A stretch of 35,107 nucleotides of DNA from Clostridiales bacterium (GCA_017552455.1 JAFZPX010000018.1:1-35107), one strand, 5' to 3'; shown: positions 25,375-35,083, counted from the stretch's first letter. The notes: generated by a model from the letters alone, not told the origin. A program made the numbers and translations.

Positions 25375-26775
25375 ATGGAGCCTTTCTGCGCCTTATCTAC
25401 GCCGTCAGGCGTTTCCGGTATCGCAGTGATAAGGGCATCGGGCGAAGGTGTATCGTTGAAGGCTGACAAAGCCGTAAAGATACTTCGTACGACCGGTGAA
25501 AGGACGGATGCGGCTCTTTCTTCTCTTGGAGGTTATGAATCCTGCTATGCAAGATTTATTGACCCCGAGACTAATACGACAATTGACGATGTTGTGGTGA
25601 CTGTATTTAAGGCGCCGCACTCGTATACAGGTGAAGACATGATAGAGATCTCCTGTCACGGCGGCCAGGCTGTCAGACAGGAGATCTTGCGCGTTCTGTA
25701 CGCTCTCGGAATTCGTCCCGCACTCCCGGGTGAGTTCACGAAGACGGCTTTCATTAACGGTAAGATGGATCTTACCGAAGCCGAAGCGGTCATGAACGTC
25801 ATAAGCGCGGATTCCGCTCGAGCACTCGAGGCGTCCAACACCCAGCTCATGGGTAAGCTTAAGGAGCGCATCACTCAAGCCGAGGACAAGCTTTACGGGG
25901 CGCTGTCTTCAATAGAGATGATGATCGAGTTTCCTGAGCACGACGACACTCCCGAGAACACAAAGAGGATAGAAGATATCCTTAAGGGTGTTCGCGAGGA
26001 GTATATGAGACTTGCACAGAGTTTCGGCAGGGGCAGGCTTCTTACGGAGCGCATGAAGATCGCCATCCTGGGCCTTCCCAACAGCGGTAAGAGTACGCTT
26101 CTTAATTTCCTTGCAGGCTTTGACCGCGCGATAGTAACGGATGTTCCCGGTACGACAAGAGATACGCTTGAATTTAATACCGAGATCGAAGGCATACCTG
26201 TTACTTTCGTTGATACTGCGGGTATACGTGAGACGGAAGACAGCATCGAGGCTATGGGCGTAAAGCTTGCGATAGGTGCCGCGAACGAAGCGGACCTTGT
26301 GCTGTACCTCATTGCACCTGAAGCACCTTTGGAGAACATAAAGGAAACCGTAAGCGGGCTTGATGCTTCCAAGGTGTGCGTCCTCTTCTCGAAAAGCGAT
26401 GCAGGTCAGAACCCGCTTAAGGAGCAGATCGAGGCTGAGCTTGTCGCACAGGGTGTGACAGGATTTGCGTCAGTATCCGTAAAGGAAGAAACCAATACGG
26501 ACATAATTGGAAAGTTTGTTAAGCAGGCCTACGAGAAGGCAGGCGGGCTTAATGCGAGCGACATAACGGTATTAAGCTCAAGACATGCGGATCTTCTTAA
26601 GAGTGCATGCGGTAAGCTTGATGAAGCTCTCGCGATATTAAGAGACGACCTCGGTGTGGATGTATGCTCGCAGGTTATAAGATCTGCGCTCGACGACAGC
26701 GGACTGATAACGGGACGTGTAGTCTCGGACGAACTTGTAGAGAACATCTTCTCGAGATTTTGTATAGGCAAATAA
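25375..26775 (+). CDS. mnmE: tRNA modification GTPase MnmE
   Basis: A 466-residue dimeric GTPase that works with MnmG to modify the wobble uridine (xm5U34) of certain tRNAs. The N-terminal folate-binding domain (about 1-120) has SGVSGIAVIRASG and CHGGQAVRQEILR. The helical domain is interrupted by the G domain: G1 GLPNSGKS at 233-240, G2 PGTTRDT, G3 DTAG. The G4 motif reads SKSD at 339-342 instead of NKxD. The C-terminal helix ends with FCIGK, carrying the conserved Cys. It overlaps nothing but is one base from the mnmG start, so both partners are made together. Confidence 0.96.
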   Translation: MEPFCALSTPSGVSGIAVIRASGEGVSLKADKAVKILRTTGERTDAALSSLGGYESCYARFIDPETNTTIDDVVVTVFKAPHSYTGEDMIEISCHGGQAVRQEILRVLYALGIRPALPGEFTKTAFINGKMDLTEAEAVMNVISADSARALEASNTQLMGKLKERITQAEDKLYGALSSIEMMIEFPEHDDTPENTKRIEDILKGVREEYMRLAQSFGRGRLLTERMKIAILGLPNSGKSTLLNFLAGFDRAIVTDVPGTTRDTLEFNTEIEGIPVTFVDTAGIRETEDSIEAMGVKLAIGAANEADLVLYLIAPEAPLENIKETVSGLDASKVCVLFSKSDAGQNPLKEQIEAELVAQGVTGFASVSVKEETNTDIIGKFVKQAYEKAGGLNASDITVLSSRHADLLKSACGKLDEALAILRDDLGVDVCSQVIRSALDDSGLITGRVVSDELVENIFSRFCIGK

Positions 26776-26776
26776 G

Positions 26777-28726
26777 ATGGATATAAACGAAGCACTTAAG
26801 ATCGAACATTCATATGAAGCGGGACAGTACGATGTCGCCGTAGTGGGAGCAGGACATGCCGGTTGTGAAGCGGCCCATGCCTGTGCTGCGATGGGCCTTA
26901 ATACGATACTGTTTACACTGCATCTTGATTCGCTTGCCAATCTTCCGTGCAACCCCAGCATAGGCGGAACTGCAAAGGGACAGATCGTACGCGAAGTTGA
27001 TGCGTTAGGCGGCGTCATGGGTAAGGTTGCAGATGAGTGTCTCATTCAGATGAGGATGCTTAACCGCACCAAGGGTCCCGCAGTTCATTCACCGCGTGCG
27101 CAGATGGACAGAACAAAGTATTCTGTCGCGATGAAGAAGCTTCTTGAGGATACGGATAACCTTGATATCAGACAGGCTCATGTAACGGCTCTGCTCGCGT
27201 CAGACGAGGGGGACGGTAAATATGAGGTAACGGGTGTCATGACCGAGAGTAAGGCTGTATACAGAGCCAAAGCGGTGGTCATTTGCTCGGGTACTTACAT
27301 GGAGTCGAGAACCATAAGGGGAGAGGTCATAATCGAGTCCGGTCCTGACGGCCTGCCGAGATCAGTCGGCCTCAGTAAATCGTTAAGTGAACTTGGCATA
27401 CCTGTACTGAGGTTCAAGACGGGAACTCCCGTAAGAGTTAATGCCAATACCATAGATTTTTCACAGATGCAGGTGCAGGAAGGTGAGACGGACTGCCCGC
27501 CGTTTTCTTTCGACAACGAGATGCAGGGCAAAGGTGTTCCTTCCGAGCAGACTCCCTGCTACTCTGTGTGGACGTCGCCTGAGACGCGTGAAGTAATTTT
27601 CGACAACATGGACAGGTCGCCTCTTTACAGCGGCGTCATTAAGGGCACGGGTCCGAGATACTGCCCTTCTATCGAGGATAAGTTCGTTAAGTTCCAGGAC
27701 AAGACGAGACATCAGATCTTTATCGAGCCTATGGGCAACAATACGAAGGAGATGTACCTTCAGGGTTTCTCCACGTCGCTTCCTGAGGACGTGCAGGTTC
27801 AGATGGTTCATTCTCTGCCCGGCCTCGAGAATGCGGTTATACAAAGAAGCGCATATGCGATCGAGTACGATCTTATAGAGCCCACTACGCTGAAGTCTTC
27901 TCTGGAGTCGAAGATAGTAGCTGGACTTTTCACTGCAGGTCAGATCAACGGTTCCTCGGGTTACGAGGAGGCTGCAGGTCAGGGTATAGTCGCAGGCATC
28001 AATGCGGGACGCTACGTGCAGGGCAAGGATGCGATCATTATCGACCGCTCGCAGGGTTACATAGGCGTGCTTGTGGATGACCTCGTTACAAAGGGCACGA
28101 ACGAGCCTTACCGAATGATGACGTCGCGTGCCGAGTACAGATTGTTCCTAAGATACGACAATGCGGATAAGAGACTGACGCCCGTAGGCTACGAGGCAGG
28201 TCTTATCAGCGAAGAGCGTTACGAAGCATTTAAGCGTAAGTATGAGGCTGTAGCTTCAGAGTACGACAGACTGACGAAGACTTTTACTGGCCCCACGCCA
28301 CAGCTTGTTCAGATCCTTGAGAGTGTGGATCAGGTTCCGCCTTCTTCGGGTGTTTCCATGGCAGAGCTTATACGCCGTCCGGGTGTAACGTACGACATGC
28401 TTGCACCGGTTGATAAGGACAGACCGCAGCTTACATCAGACATAACACGTGAAGTTGAGACAGACATCAAGTACGAGGGCTATCTTAAGCTCGAGGAAGA
28501 GAAGATAAATAAGTTTACTAAGCTCGAGAAGAAGGTGCTGCCTTCCGATATCGATTACTCGAAGATAACGGGCTTAAGACTTGAGGCAAGGCAGAAGCTT
28601 GATAAGATGAAGCCGGTAAGCCTCGGTCAGGCTTCGAGAATCTCCGGAGTGTCCCCCGCGGATATCACGGTGCTTCTTGTATATCTTGAGTCGCTGAAAG
28701 GAGGCGCCGATGTCTCAGGTAATTAA
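26777..28726 (+). CDS. mnmG: tRNA uridine-5-carboxymethylaminomethyl modification enzyme MnmG
   Basis: A 649-residue FAD protein, partner of MnmE. The FAD-binding motif VVGAGHAGCEAAHACA is near residue 24. Further motifs are NPSIGGTAKGQIVREVDALGG, LRFKTGTPVR with the following TIDFSQMQ, the catalytic Cys region (QTPCYSVWTS), YCPSIEDKFVKF, and GLFTAGQINGSSGYEEAAGQG. The C-terminal tRNA-binding domain ends with LRLEARQKL and QASRISGVSPADITVLLVYL. Length is usual (about 620-650). It starts one base after the mnmE stop with no strong separate ribosome site, and its end overlaps rsmG by 17 bases. Confidence 0.97.
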   Translation: MDINEALKIEHSYEAGQYDVAVVGAGHAGCEAAHACAAMGLNTILFTLHLDSLANLPCNPSIGGTAKGQIVREVDALGGVMGKVADECLIQMRMLNRTKGPAVHSPRAQMDRTKYSVAMKKLLEDTDNLDIRQAHVTALLASDEGDGKYEVTGVMTESKAVYRAKAVVICSGTYMESRTIRGEVIIESGPDGLPRSVGLSKSLSELGIPVLRFKTGTPVRVNANTIDFSQMQVQEGETDCPPFSFDNEMQGKGVPSEQTPCYSVWTSPETREVIFDNMDRSPLYSGVIKGTGPRYCPSIEDKFVKFQDKTRHQIFIEPMGNNTKEMYLQGFSTSLPEDVQVQMVHSLPGLENAVIQRSAYAIEYDLIEPTTLKSSLESKIVAGLFTAGQINGSSGYEEAAGQGIVAGINAGRYVQGKDAIIIDRSQGYIGVLVDDLVTKGTNEPYRMMTSRAEYRLFLRYDNADKRLTPVGYEAGLISEERYEAFKRKYEAVASEYDRLTKTFTGPTPQLVQILESVDQVPPSSGVSMAELIRRPGVTYDMLAPVDKDRPQLTSDITREVETDIKYEGYLKLEEEKINKFTKLEKKVLPSDIDYSKITGLRLEARQKLDKMKPVSLGQASRISGVSPADITVLLVYLESLKGGADVSGN

Positions 28727-29447
28727 GGATCTTGTAAGAGCGTATTCCGAGAAGGAAGGGATAGGCCTTAATGAAGAGCAGCTCGAGCAGCTTTCTGTTT
28801 ATGCGCAGATGCTCGTTAAGACTAACGAGGTAATGAACCTTACAAACATCACTGACGATGAAGGCATCGCCGTAAGGCACTTCATTGATTCGCTCACGCT
28901 CGTTCCTTATATCAAAGAAGAACAGAAAAGGGCAGGACACGAAGATCTGTCCATCGTTGACGTGGGCACGGGCGCGGGTTTCCCGGGAGTCGTGCTTAAG
29001 ATCGCACTCCCCAAACTTCGTCTGACGCTTCTGGACTCGCTTAATAAGCGTTTGAACTTTCTGAATGAAGTCAGTATCGCACTCGGCCTTACAGACGTAA
29101 AAACGGTACATGGCAGGGCTGAGGACGCCGGCCGTGACGCTGGCCTACGCGAAAAGTTTGACATCTCCTGTGCAAGAGCCGTTGCTTCCTTGCCCGTACT
29201 GTGTGAGTATTGCCTGCCTTTCGTTAAGACGGAAGGAGCTTTTCTTGCCATGAAAGGTAACGTGGACGAGGAGGAGCAGGCTTCCCGTAAAGCCATCGAT
29301 GTACTCGGAGGCAAGAAGGAGAAGACAGATAAGTTCCTTCTCCCCGGTACAGATATGAACAGATCCATAGTTGTAGTAAGAAAGGTCCGCCCGACGCCCA
29401 AGGCGTATCCGAGGCAGGCCGGAAAGCCGTCAAAGAGCCCTCTGTAA
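28710..29447 (+). CDS. rsmG: 16S rRNA (guanine527-N7)-methyltransferase
   Basis: A 245-residue SAM-dependent methyltransferase that acts on G527 of 16S rRNA. The SAM-binding motif is VDVGTGAGFPGVVLKIALP, followed by LTLLDSLNKRLNFLNEV and ISCARAVASL. The N-terminal helical part contains NEVMNLTNITDD and RHFIDSL. The start overlaps the end of mnmG; the ribosome site AGGAGG lies 5 bases upstream of the ATG inside mnmG. The C-terminal tail is basic. It closes the rpmH-to-rsmG series; gyrA follows after a 93-base AT-rich gap with its own promoter. Confidence 0.96.
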   Translation: MSQVIKDLVRAYSEKEGIGLNEEQLEQLSVYAQMLVKTNEVMNLTNITDDEGIAVRHFIDSLTLVPYIKEEQKRAGHEDLSIVDVGTGAGFPGVVLKIALPKLRLTLLDSLNKRLNFLNEVSIALGLTDVKTVHGRAEDAGRDAGLREKFDISCARAVASLPVLCEYCLPFVKTEGAFLAMKGNVDEEEQASRKAIDVLGGKKEKTDKFLLPGTDMNRSIVVVRKVRPTPKAYPRQAGKPSKSPL

Positions 29448-29494
29448 AATTTTCCTATATATTATAATATTTTATATATTAATAGTATTAGTTA

Positions 29495-29503
29495 TGTTAT
29501 AAT
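29495..29503 (+). promoter_or_regulatory. Extended -10 promoter for gyrA
   Basis: TGTTATAAT (extended -10 form, TATAAT at 29498-29503) lies 37 bases before the gyrA ATG. No good -35 hexamer is seen, as is usual for extended -10 promoters. The region 29448-29510 is strongly AT-rich and includes the 12-bp palindrome ATATTATAATAT (29459-29470), which holds a second TATAAT. A GGAGGA site precedes the gyrA start. Confidence 0.7.
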
Positions 29504-29540
29504 TAACGGGTGTGATTTTATTCACTAAACGGAGGAAAAG

Positions 29541-32087
29541 ATGGCAGATAATGATAAGTCCAAGGAGTTGAGGAAACTTCAGGAAGAGGAGATGGACCTT
29601 GCGTTCCGCTCCGAACAGACCACGATAGTTCCCGTTGACCTTGAACAGGAGATGAAGAAGTCGTTTATCGACTATGCTATGTCGGTTATTTCCGACCGTG
29701 CTCTTCCTGACGTAAGAGACGGTCTGAAGCCCGTTCAGAGAAGAATACTCTATTCTATGTATACACAGGGATTTACCCCTGATAAGCCGTACCGTAAGTG
29801 CGCTACCACGATCGGTGACGTTCTCGGACGTTTCCATCCTCACGGTGACGCATCTGTTTACGACGCACTCGTTAGACTTGCGCAGGACTTCTCACTGAGA
29901 CATCCTCTCGTAGACGGACACGGTAACTTCGGTTCCATCGACGGTGACCCGCCGGCTGCTTACCGTTATACGGAGGCAAGACTTGCGAAGGTCGCTCTCG
30001 AGATGATGACAGATATCAAGAAGGGTATCGAGTTCCGTCCCAACTTCGATGAGCACGAATTCGAGCCTGTAGCCCTTCCTTCAAGATTCCCGAACCTTCT
30101 CGTTAACGGTTCTGTTGGTATCGCAGTAGGTATGGCTACTAATATCCCTCCCCACAACATGGGTGAGGTTATCGACGGCGTTGTAATGATGCTTGATAAC
30201 CCTGAGGTAACACTTGATGAGCTCCTTACAGTTGTTAAGGGGCCTGATTTCCCTACGGGCGGTGCTATCCTCGGTACTGCAGGTATCCGTGAAGCATATG
30301 CTACAGGACGCGGCAGGATCATGGTAAGAGCTCATGCAGATATCGAAGAGTTCGGCAGCGGAAGACAGAGGATCATCATTCACGATCTCCCGTTCGCTGT
30401 TAATAAGGCGCGTCTCATCGAGAGAATGGCTGATCTTGTTAAGGAGAAGAAGGTCGAGGGTATCTCCGGTCTCCGTGACGAGTCTGACCGTAACGAGATG
30501 GTACGTATCGTTATCGAAGTTAAGAAGGAAGCTAACCCTGAGGTTGTTCTTAACCAGCTTTACAAGAACTGCGCACTGCAGGATGCATGTTGCGCTAACA
30601 TGATTGCTCTTGTTCCCGATAAGGACGGAAAGCTTGAGCCGAAGACGATCACACTTTTCGATGCTCTTAAGTACTATATCGAGCACCAGGAGAACGTCGT
30701 TACCAAGAGGACGGAGTACGACCTCGAGCAGGCACAGGGCAAGAGACATATCGATGAGGGCTTGCTGCTCGCCATCGACCATATCGATGAGATCATCAAT
30801 ATCATCAGATCGAGCAGAACTGAGGCTGATGCCAAGGCTAAGATGTGTGAGAGATTCGGTTTCTCCGATAAGCAGGCACAGCACATCGTAGACATGAGAC
30901 TCGGCCGTCTCACAGGTCTTGAGAGAGAGAAGCTCGAAGCTGAGATCAAGTCTTTGGACGAAGCTATCGCAGCTTATAAGCTCATCCTGAGCGATAAGGG
31001 TGTGCTCCACGAGACTATCAAGAAGGAGATCCTTGAGATCAAGCGTAAGTTCGCTACACCTCGTGTTACTGAGATCATCAACGGTGCATTCGAGGATGTT
31101 GACGACGAGTCTTTGATCCAGGAAGAGAATATAGTTGTTACTCTTACTCACTATGGCTACATCAAGCGCCAGCGCGTAGATGTTTATAAGAGCCAGCACA
31201 GAGGCGGACGCGGCATCTCCGGTCAGGGAAGACGTGAAGAGGACTATGTAGAGAAGATCCTTACGACTACAACTCATAAGTTCCTCCTTTGCTTCACCAA
31301 CACGGGACGTGTATTCAAGATCAAGGGTTATAAGATCCCCGAGACAGCTTCAAGAAGCGCGAAGGGTACAGCTCTTGTTAATCTGCTGAGCCTCCAGGAA
31401 GGTGAGCGTATCAGGAATATCATTCCTGCAGACAGCCTTGATACAGAGGATATCAACCTCACGATCGTTACCCGTAAGGGAATCATCAAGAGAACACCTC
31501 TGTCGAGCTATAAGAATATCAATAAGAACGGTCTTATCGCAGTTAAGCTTCGTGATGATGACCGCGTAGTAGATATCGCCATGACGGCTCCTTCACAGGA
31601 AGTCATCGTTGTATCTTCTTCCGGTAAGGCCATCAGATTTAATACTGACGATGTAAGAGAGACCGGACGTAATTCTTCCGGTGTACGTGCCATGAACCTT
31701 ACAGGCGACGATAAGGTTGTAGGTATGGTGCCTGTTACTGAAGGCGGAGAGCTCCTCGTTATATCCGAGAAGGGTATGGGTAAGAGATCATCCGTTGAAG
31801 AGTACCGTCAGCAGAACAGAGGCGGTAAGGGTCTCATCACATATAAGATTAGTGAGAAGACAGGTCCTCTCGTAGGATGTACTCTCGTAGACGATAATCT
31901 CGACCTTCTCATGATCACTGATACCGGTATGATCATCCGTGTTGCAACAACGGAGATACCGACACTGTCACGTGCAACATCCGGTGTTAAGCTTATGAGA
32001 TCTAACGGTGCTTCCGTTGTAGACTTTACAGTTACAGAGCACGAGGAGCCCGAAGAGGAAACGAGTGAAGAAGATGAGCAGGCTTAA
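29541..32087 (+). CDS. gyrA: DNA gyrase subunit A
   Basis: An 848-residue subunit of the type II topoisomerase that introduces negative supercoils. The breakage-reunion domain has the catalytic Arg142-Tyr143 in [12 protein letters not shown], and the quinolone region [15 protein letters not shown] (residues 99-113) has Ala104 at the E. coli Ser83 position and Asp108 at Asp87. The C-terminal pinwheel has the GyrA box QHRGGRG, a mark of gyrase rather than topoisomerase IV, and QQNRGGKG in a later blade. The tail is acidic ([14 protein letters not shown]). gyrB is not adjacent. The end overlaps the carboxypeptidase gene by 23 bases. Confidence 0.97.
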   Translation: MADNDKSKELRKLQEEEMDLAFRSEQTTIVPVDLEQEMKKSFIDYAMSVISDRALPDVRDGLKPVQRRILYSMYTQGFTPDKPYRKCATTIGDVLGRFHPHGDASVYDALVRLAQDFSLRHPLVDGHGNFGSIDGDPPAAYRYTEARLAKVALEMMTDIKKGIEFRPNFDEHEFEPVALPSRFPNLLVNGSVGIAVGMATNIPPHNMGEVIDGVVMMLDNPEVTLDELLTVVKGPDFPTGGAILGTAGIREAYATGRGRIMVRAHADIEEFGSGRQRIIIHDLPFAVNKARLIERMADLVKEKKVEGISGLRDESDRNEMVRIVIEVKKEANPEVVLNQLYKNCALQDACCANMIALVPDKDGKLEPKTITLFDALKYYIEHQENVVTKRTEYDLEQAQGKRHIDEGLLLAIDHIDEIINIIRSSRTEADAKAKMCERFGFSDKQAQHIVDMRLGRLTGLEREKLEAEIKSLDEAIAAYKLILSDKGVLHETIKKEILEIKRKFATPRVTEIINGAFEDVDDESLIQEENIVVTLTHYGYIKRQRVDVYKSQHRGGRGISGQGRREEDYVEKILTTTTHKFLLCFTNTGRVFKIKGYKIPETASRSAKGTALVNLLSLQEGERIRNIIPADSLDTEDINLTIVTRKGIIKRTPLSSYKNINKNGLIAVKLRDDDRVVDIAMTAPSQEVIVVSSSGKAIRFNTDDVRETGRNSSGVRAMNLTGDDKVVGMVPVTEGGELLVISEKGMGKRSSVEEYRQQNRGGKGLITYKISEKTGPLVGCTLVDDNLDLLMITDTGMIIRVATTEIPTLSRATSGVKLMRSNGASVVDFTVTEHEEPEEETSEEDEQA

Positions 32088-33600
32088 GATCAAGACTGCG
32101 GCCAGAGTGTTGAGTCTGGTGCTCGCGATGTTTATCGCGGCTGCCTGGGCGGTTCCCTATGTGGAAACTGCCGTAGTAATGGCAGATGTAAACCAGCCTG
32201 ACATTACCATAACGCCGCTTGATGAGATCCATTGTTCATCCTACTGTGTATACGATTACACTGTGGATGAGATCATTCTCGAACAGCAGTCACATAACAG
32301 GATCTATCCTGCATCCATGACCAAGATAATGACTTTCCAGCTGGGACTTGATTATCTTGATTCTGATGCATATGTTACCTGCTCGCAGAATGCCATAGAG
32401 AGCGTCGCTTCAGACTCTACGATGATGTACCTTTGCGTCGGTGAGGAAATCAAAGTATCCGAGCTTTATTACGGACTTATGCTCCCTTCAGGCAACGATG
32501 CTGCTAACGTTATCGGTGAGTCGGTTATCAATGCTTTGTTCGAGAACTATCCTGCAGGCGGTGAAGTAGGTCCTGACGGCATCAATGCCCAGTACTTCAT
32601 CGACCTTTACGGACTCCCTGCAGAAGAGATCGTAGCTAACTATCCGCTGTCTGCATTCGCAGAACTGATGACACTTCGTGCACGTAACATCGGATGCACG
32701 GGTACTCATTTCTCCAATGCACACGGTTACCACAGCGACGATCACTATACGACAGCGTTCGACCTTTGCCTTATGATGGCAAACGGTACACGTAATCCTG
32801 ATTTCTGTACGGTTATCAGTTCTCCTACGCATATCTTTCAGGCGACAAACTGTCACCCTGAGGATGCATGGTCCACTGTACGTAATACTAATCAGATCCT
32901 TATGGATCCATGGATGTGCTCCAAGACTGCTGAAGGTGAGGATACTCATATCGCTGCATTTATCGGCGGTAAGACGGGTACAACATCTGTAGCCGGTACG
33001 GGTATGACAACTTACAGTGTTAATGAGAATGGTCATGAGTTGATGATCGCTGTGTGCGGAATCCCTTATGAGGAGTCAACTAACCAGACTCGTTATGTAA
33101 CATCTGCAGTAGCTTACGGCAACCTTGCATGCTGGAATACAGATCCTGTATCAGTAATTCCCGGAACGCTGGGTGACTATCAGAGGTTCAATTGGACGGC
33201 AGACGAGTATCCGCAGCTTGATAGTGTTATCGGTCCGTTCGATGCAGTCGGTCAGTTGCCTGCGGTGGCGGCGCCTGATGGAGAACACGGTGAGACACCC
33301 GAAGAGACTTTGGTGCCGGGCGAGACTGCGGGAGAAGTCATAATCGGAGATGCTGGCGAACCTGAGGTCGCATCAGTCGAAGATAATACTGCACTCGGTG
33401 GATTCTTCGAGACAAAGGTCGGTAAGTTCATATCGCTTAATCCCGGAGTATCTGTGTTTATAGCGGTACTTATATTAACTATCATTGTACTTGTAGCGAT
33501 CCTTGTCATGAGAAGCATCAAGTATTCAAGGCCTAAGAGGCACAAGTCTTCTGTAAGGCAGTATCAGGGCAGAGGACCTAACGGGCCGACGTTCCAGTAA
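32065..33600 (+). CDS. D-alanyl-D-alanine carboxypeptidase (S11, DacF-like)
   Basis: A 511-residue penicillin-binding protein that trims the terminal D-Ala from peptidoglycan stem peptides outside the membrane. An N-terminal signal sequence or anchor (about 10-35, [18 protein letters not shown]) is followed by the catalytic domain. It has SxxK Ser84-Lys87 (PASMTKIM), SxN Ser142-Asn144 (PSGNDAAN) and KTG 303-305 (GGKTGTT). A Pro/Glu/Gly-rich linker (about 410-450) leads to a C-terminal transmembrane segment ([19 protein letters not shown]) and a basic tail, so the protein is anchored at its end. The start is GTG 32065 (AAGAGG upstream) or ATG 32074. It overlaps the gyrA end, so the two are co-transcribed. 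Confidence 0.93.
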   Translation: MKKMSRLKIKTAARVLSLVLAMFIAAAWAVPYVETAVVMADVNQPDITITPLDEIHCSSYCVYDYTVDEIILEQQSHNRIYPASMTKIMTFQLGLDYLDSDAYVTCSQNAIESVASDSTMMYLCVGEEIKVSELYYGLMLPSGNDAANVIGESVINALFENYPAGGEVGPDGINAQYFIDLYGLPAEEIVANYPLSAFAELMTLRARNIGCTGTHFSNAHGYHSDDHYTTAFDLCLMMANGTRNPDFCTVISSPTHIFQATNCHPEDAWSTVRNTNQILMDPWMCSKTAEGEDTHIAAFIGGKTGTTSVAGTGMTTYSVNENGHELMIAVCGIPYEESTNQTRYVTSAVAYGNLACWNTDPVSVIPGTLGDYQRFNWTADEYPQLDSVIGPFDAVGQLPAVAAPDGEHGETPEETLVPGETAGEVIIGDAGEPEVASVEDNTALGGFFETKVGKFISLNPGVSVFIAVLILTIIVLVAILVMRSIKYSRPKRHKSSVRQYQGRGPNGPTFQ

Positions 33601-33624
33601 TTCTGATCATATAGTTAGTTAATT

Positions 33625-33654
33625 AATAAGCGCTCCCTATGTGGAGCGCTTATT
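33625..33654 (+). terminator. Stem-loop after the carboxypeptidase gene
   Basis: A perfect 12-bp stem (AATAAGCGCTCC and its complement) with a 6-base loop, 24 bases after the stop. The arms end in A/T runs but no long T run follows. It probably ends the gyrA-carboxypeptidase transcript and may work in both directions, since a convergent gene lies beyond. Confidence 0.7.
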
Positions 33655-33663
33655 CCATGCATC

Positions 33664-33691
33664 AAAAAGGGGCTGCTGTGAAGCAGCCCCT
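33664..33691 (-). terminator. Intrinsic terminator of the lactate dehydrogenase gene
   Basis: Read on the - strand: a 10-bp GC-rich stem (AGGGGCTGCT with AGCAGCCCCT) and 4-base loop followed by TTTTT, starting 26 bases after the ldh stop. This is a textbook factor-independent terminator. Together with the preceding stem-loop it separates the convergent transcripts. Confidence 0.9.
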
Positions 33692-33716
33692 GAGTTATTC
33701 GATCAGTTGTTCAGGA

Positions 33717-34673
33717 TCAGAGTCCCTCAACACTTACGATTGCCTCGTGGATGTTGTTGTATGAAGCCTGGAGGAGAGCCTTCTCTTCATCGTTGAGCTC
33801 CATCTCAATGATCTGCTCAACACCGCCTGCACCGATCATGATCGGAACGTTGAGTGTTACGTCGCTCATACCATACTCGCCGTTAAGCTTTGTAGATACT
33901 GTACGGATTGTGTGCTTGTCCATGAGGAGTGACTCGAGGAGTGTTGTTACGGAAACAGCAACGCCGTTGAATGTAGCACCCTTGAGCTTGATGATCTGTG
34001 CGCCGGAAGACTTTGTCTGCTCAACAAGGTCAATCTTATCCTGCTCAGACAGAGGCTTGCCGATGATTCTTGCATACTCTTCAACAGGTACACCAGCAAC
34101 GTGTGTGCGGCTCCATGCAGCGAACTGTGTCTCACCGTGTTCACCGAGGATGTAACCGTGTACGTTACGTGTATCAACATTGAGCTTGGAAGCGAGCAAC
34201 CATCTGAAACGAGCGGAGTCGAGGTTTGTACCGGAACCGATGATTCTGGAAGAAGGAAGTCCTGTCCACTCTGTAACCTTGTATGTAACAACATCGCAAG
34301 GGTTGGATACTACGAGGATAACACCCTTGTTGTAGTACTTCATGATGCTGTCTGTGATTGTGTGAGCGAGCTTAACGTTCTTCTTAGCAAGATCGATTCT
34401 TGTCTCGCCGGGCTTTCTCGGGATACCTGCTGTGATGATTATAACGTCAGCATCCTTAACTTCATCATAGTCACCGCTGTGGATGTCCATCTGACCAAGG
34501 AAAGGGAGACCGTGGCTGATGTCAAGAGCCTCACCAAGAGCCTTGTCCTGGTTAACATCGATAAGAACGAGCTCGGAGCAGAGCTGCTTCATCGAGATTG
34601 CGAATGCGATAGTCGCACCTACTGCGCCTGCACCGATAATGCAGACCTTTGAACCTTCTGAAATTTTACTCAT
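33717..34673 (-). CDS. ldh: L-lactate/malate dehydrogenase family protein, annotated as L-lactate dehydrogenase
   Basis: A 318-residue NAD-dependent 2-hydroxyacid dehydrogenase, expected to regenerate NAD by reducing pyruvate to lactate in fermentation. NAD-binding GAGAVGATIA is near residue 14. LVLIDVNQDKALGEA has the NAD-ribose Asp. RKPGETR lies in the active-site loop and GEHGET carries the catalytic His. ATG 34673 is chosen because GGGGG stands 8-12 bases upstream; an ATG at 34688 would add 5 residues but lacks a ribosome site. Arg86 sits where lactate dehydrogenases of Bacillus type have Gln102, the residue that separates pyruvate from oxaloacetate specificity. Overall length and the KPGET form of the loop still resemble lactate dehydrogenase. 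It is a single-gene unit with its own terminator. Confidence 0.88.
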   Translation of the reverse strand: MSKISEGSKVCIIGAGAVGATIAFAISMKQLCSELVLIDVNQDKALGEALDISHGLPFLGQMDIHSGDYDEVKDADVIIITAGIPRKPGETRIDLAKKNVKLAHTITDSIMKYYNKGVILVVSNPCDVVTYKVTEWTGLPSSRIIGSGTNLDSARFRWLLASKLNVDTRNVHGYILGEHGETQFAAWSRTHVAGVPVEEYARIIGKPLSEQDKIDLVEQTKSSGAQIIKLKGATFNGVAVSVTTLLESLLMDKHTIRTVSTKLNGEYGMSDVTLNVPIMIGAGGVEQIIEMELNDEEKALLQASYNNIHEAIVSVEGL

Positions 34674-34703
34674 AGAAGATACCCCCATATGTTATGTAAT
34701 TTG

Positions 34704-34709
34704 ATTATA
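34704..34709 (-). promoter_or_regulatory. Possible -10 box of the ldh gene
   Basis: TATAAT on the - strand, 16 bases from the ATG at 34688 and 31 bases from the chosen ATG at 34673. No good -35 is seen at the right distance. Upstream of it (34728-34744) is a near-palindrome GCGC-A-TTTGCAAA-GCGC that could be an operator. No Rex-type site (TTGTGAA-N4-TTCACAA) is visible. Confidence 0.4.
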
Positions 34710-34893
34710 TTTGTAATACGCGAGAAAGCGCATTTGCAAAGCGCAGGAAAACTGCTTAATGAATATATCAGAATTAAAGTGATAAATAAAGAACATGTAT
34801 ATAAAATATATAAAGAATTAACAGGAATATTTAGTGCGATAAAGCAAGAAATAAACCTCAAAAAAGTTTATGTAAAAAAGTTGAAATTTGTGC

Positions 34894-34922
34894 TTGACAG
34901 GATAGGACTTGCGTTGTATTCT
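34894..34922 (+). promoter_or_regulatory. rRNA operon promoter
   Basis: TTGACA (34894-34899) and TATTCT (34917-34922) with 17-base spacing. A-tracts just upstream (about 34857-34883) look like an UP element. Transcription would begin near 34929, about 155 bases before the 16S gene. The bases 34710-34893 between this and ldh are AT-rich and hold no gene that I can support. Confidence 0.85.
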
Positions 34923-34928
34923 TACTAG

Positions 34929-35083
34929 GCACTTCGCGAGAGGGAAACACAAAAACGAACTCTTCCGAAGGGGCACGGATCTTGAAAATTGAATAGAATG
35001 CAGAACTTAAAACAACGAGCCTTAAGTTGATTCGTAAGAATTGAGTTTAATTTAAGTAATTGAGCCAAAATGGCTTTCAAATT
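34929..35083 (+). other. rRNA leader region
   Basis: The leader contains several inverted repeats: AACTTAA with TTAAGTT (35004-35010 and 35022-35028) and GAGCC with GGCTT (35062-35066 and 35072-35076). It also has the CTTGAAAATTGAATAG element (34981-34996), widely found near rRNA genes of Firmicutes. I do not see a clear boxA. It probably folds into the RNase III processing stem and antitermination signals. Confidence 0.65.

Noticed and set aside
30081..31277. A 398-codon - strand frame opposite gyrA
   Set aside because: It is a mirror of the strongly biased gyrA codons; its Leu/Ser/Asp-rich product has no recognisable domain and no ribosome site.
34689..34928. A 79-codon + strand frame between ldh and the rRNA operon
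   Set aside because: It starts within the ldh upstream region, has no ribosome site, is Lys/Ile-rich as expected from AT-rich DNA, and its end overlaps the rRNA promoter.
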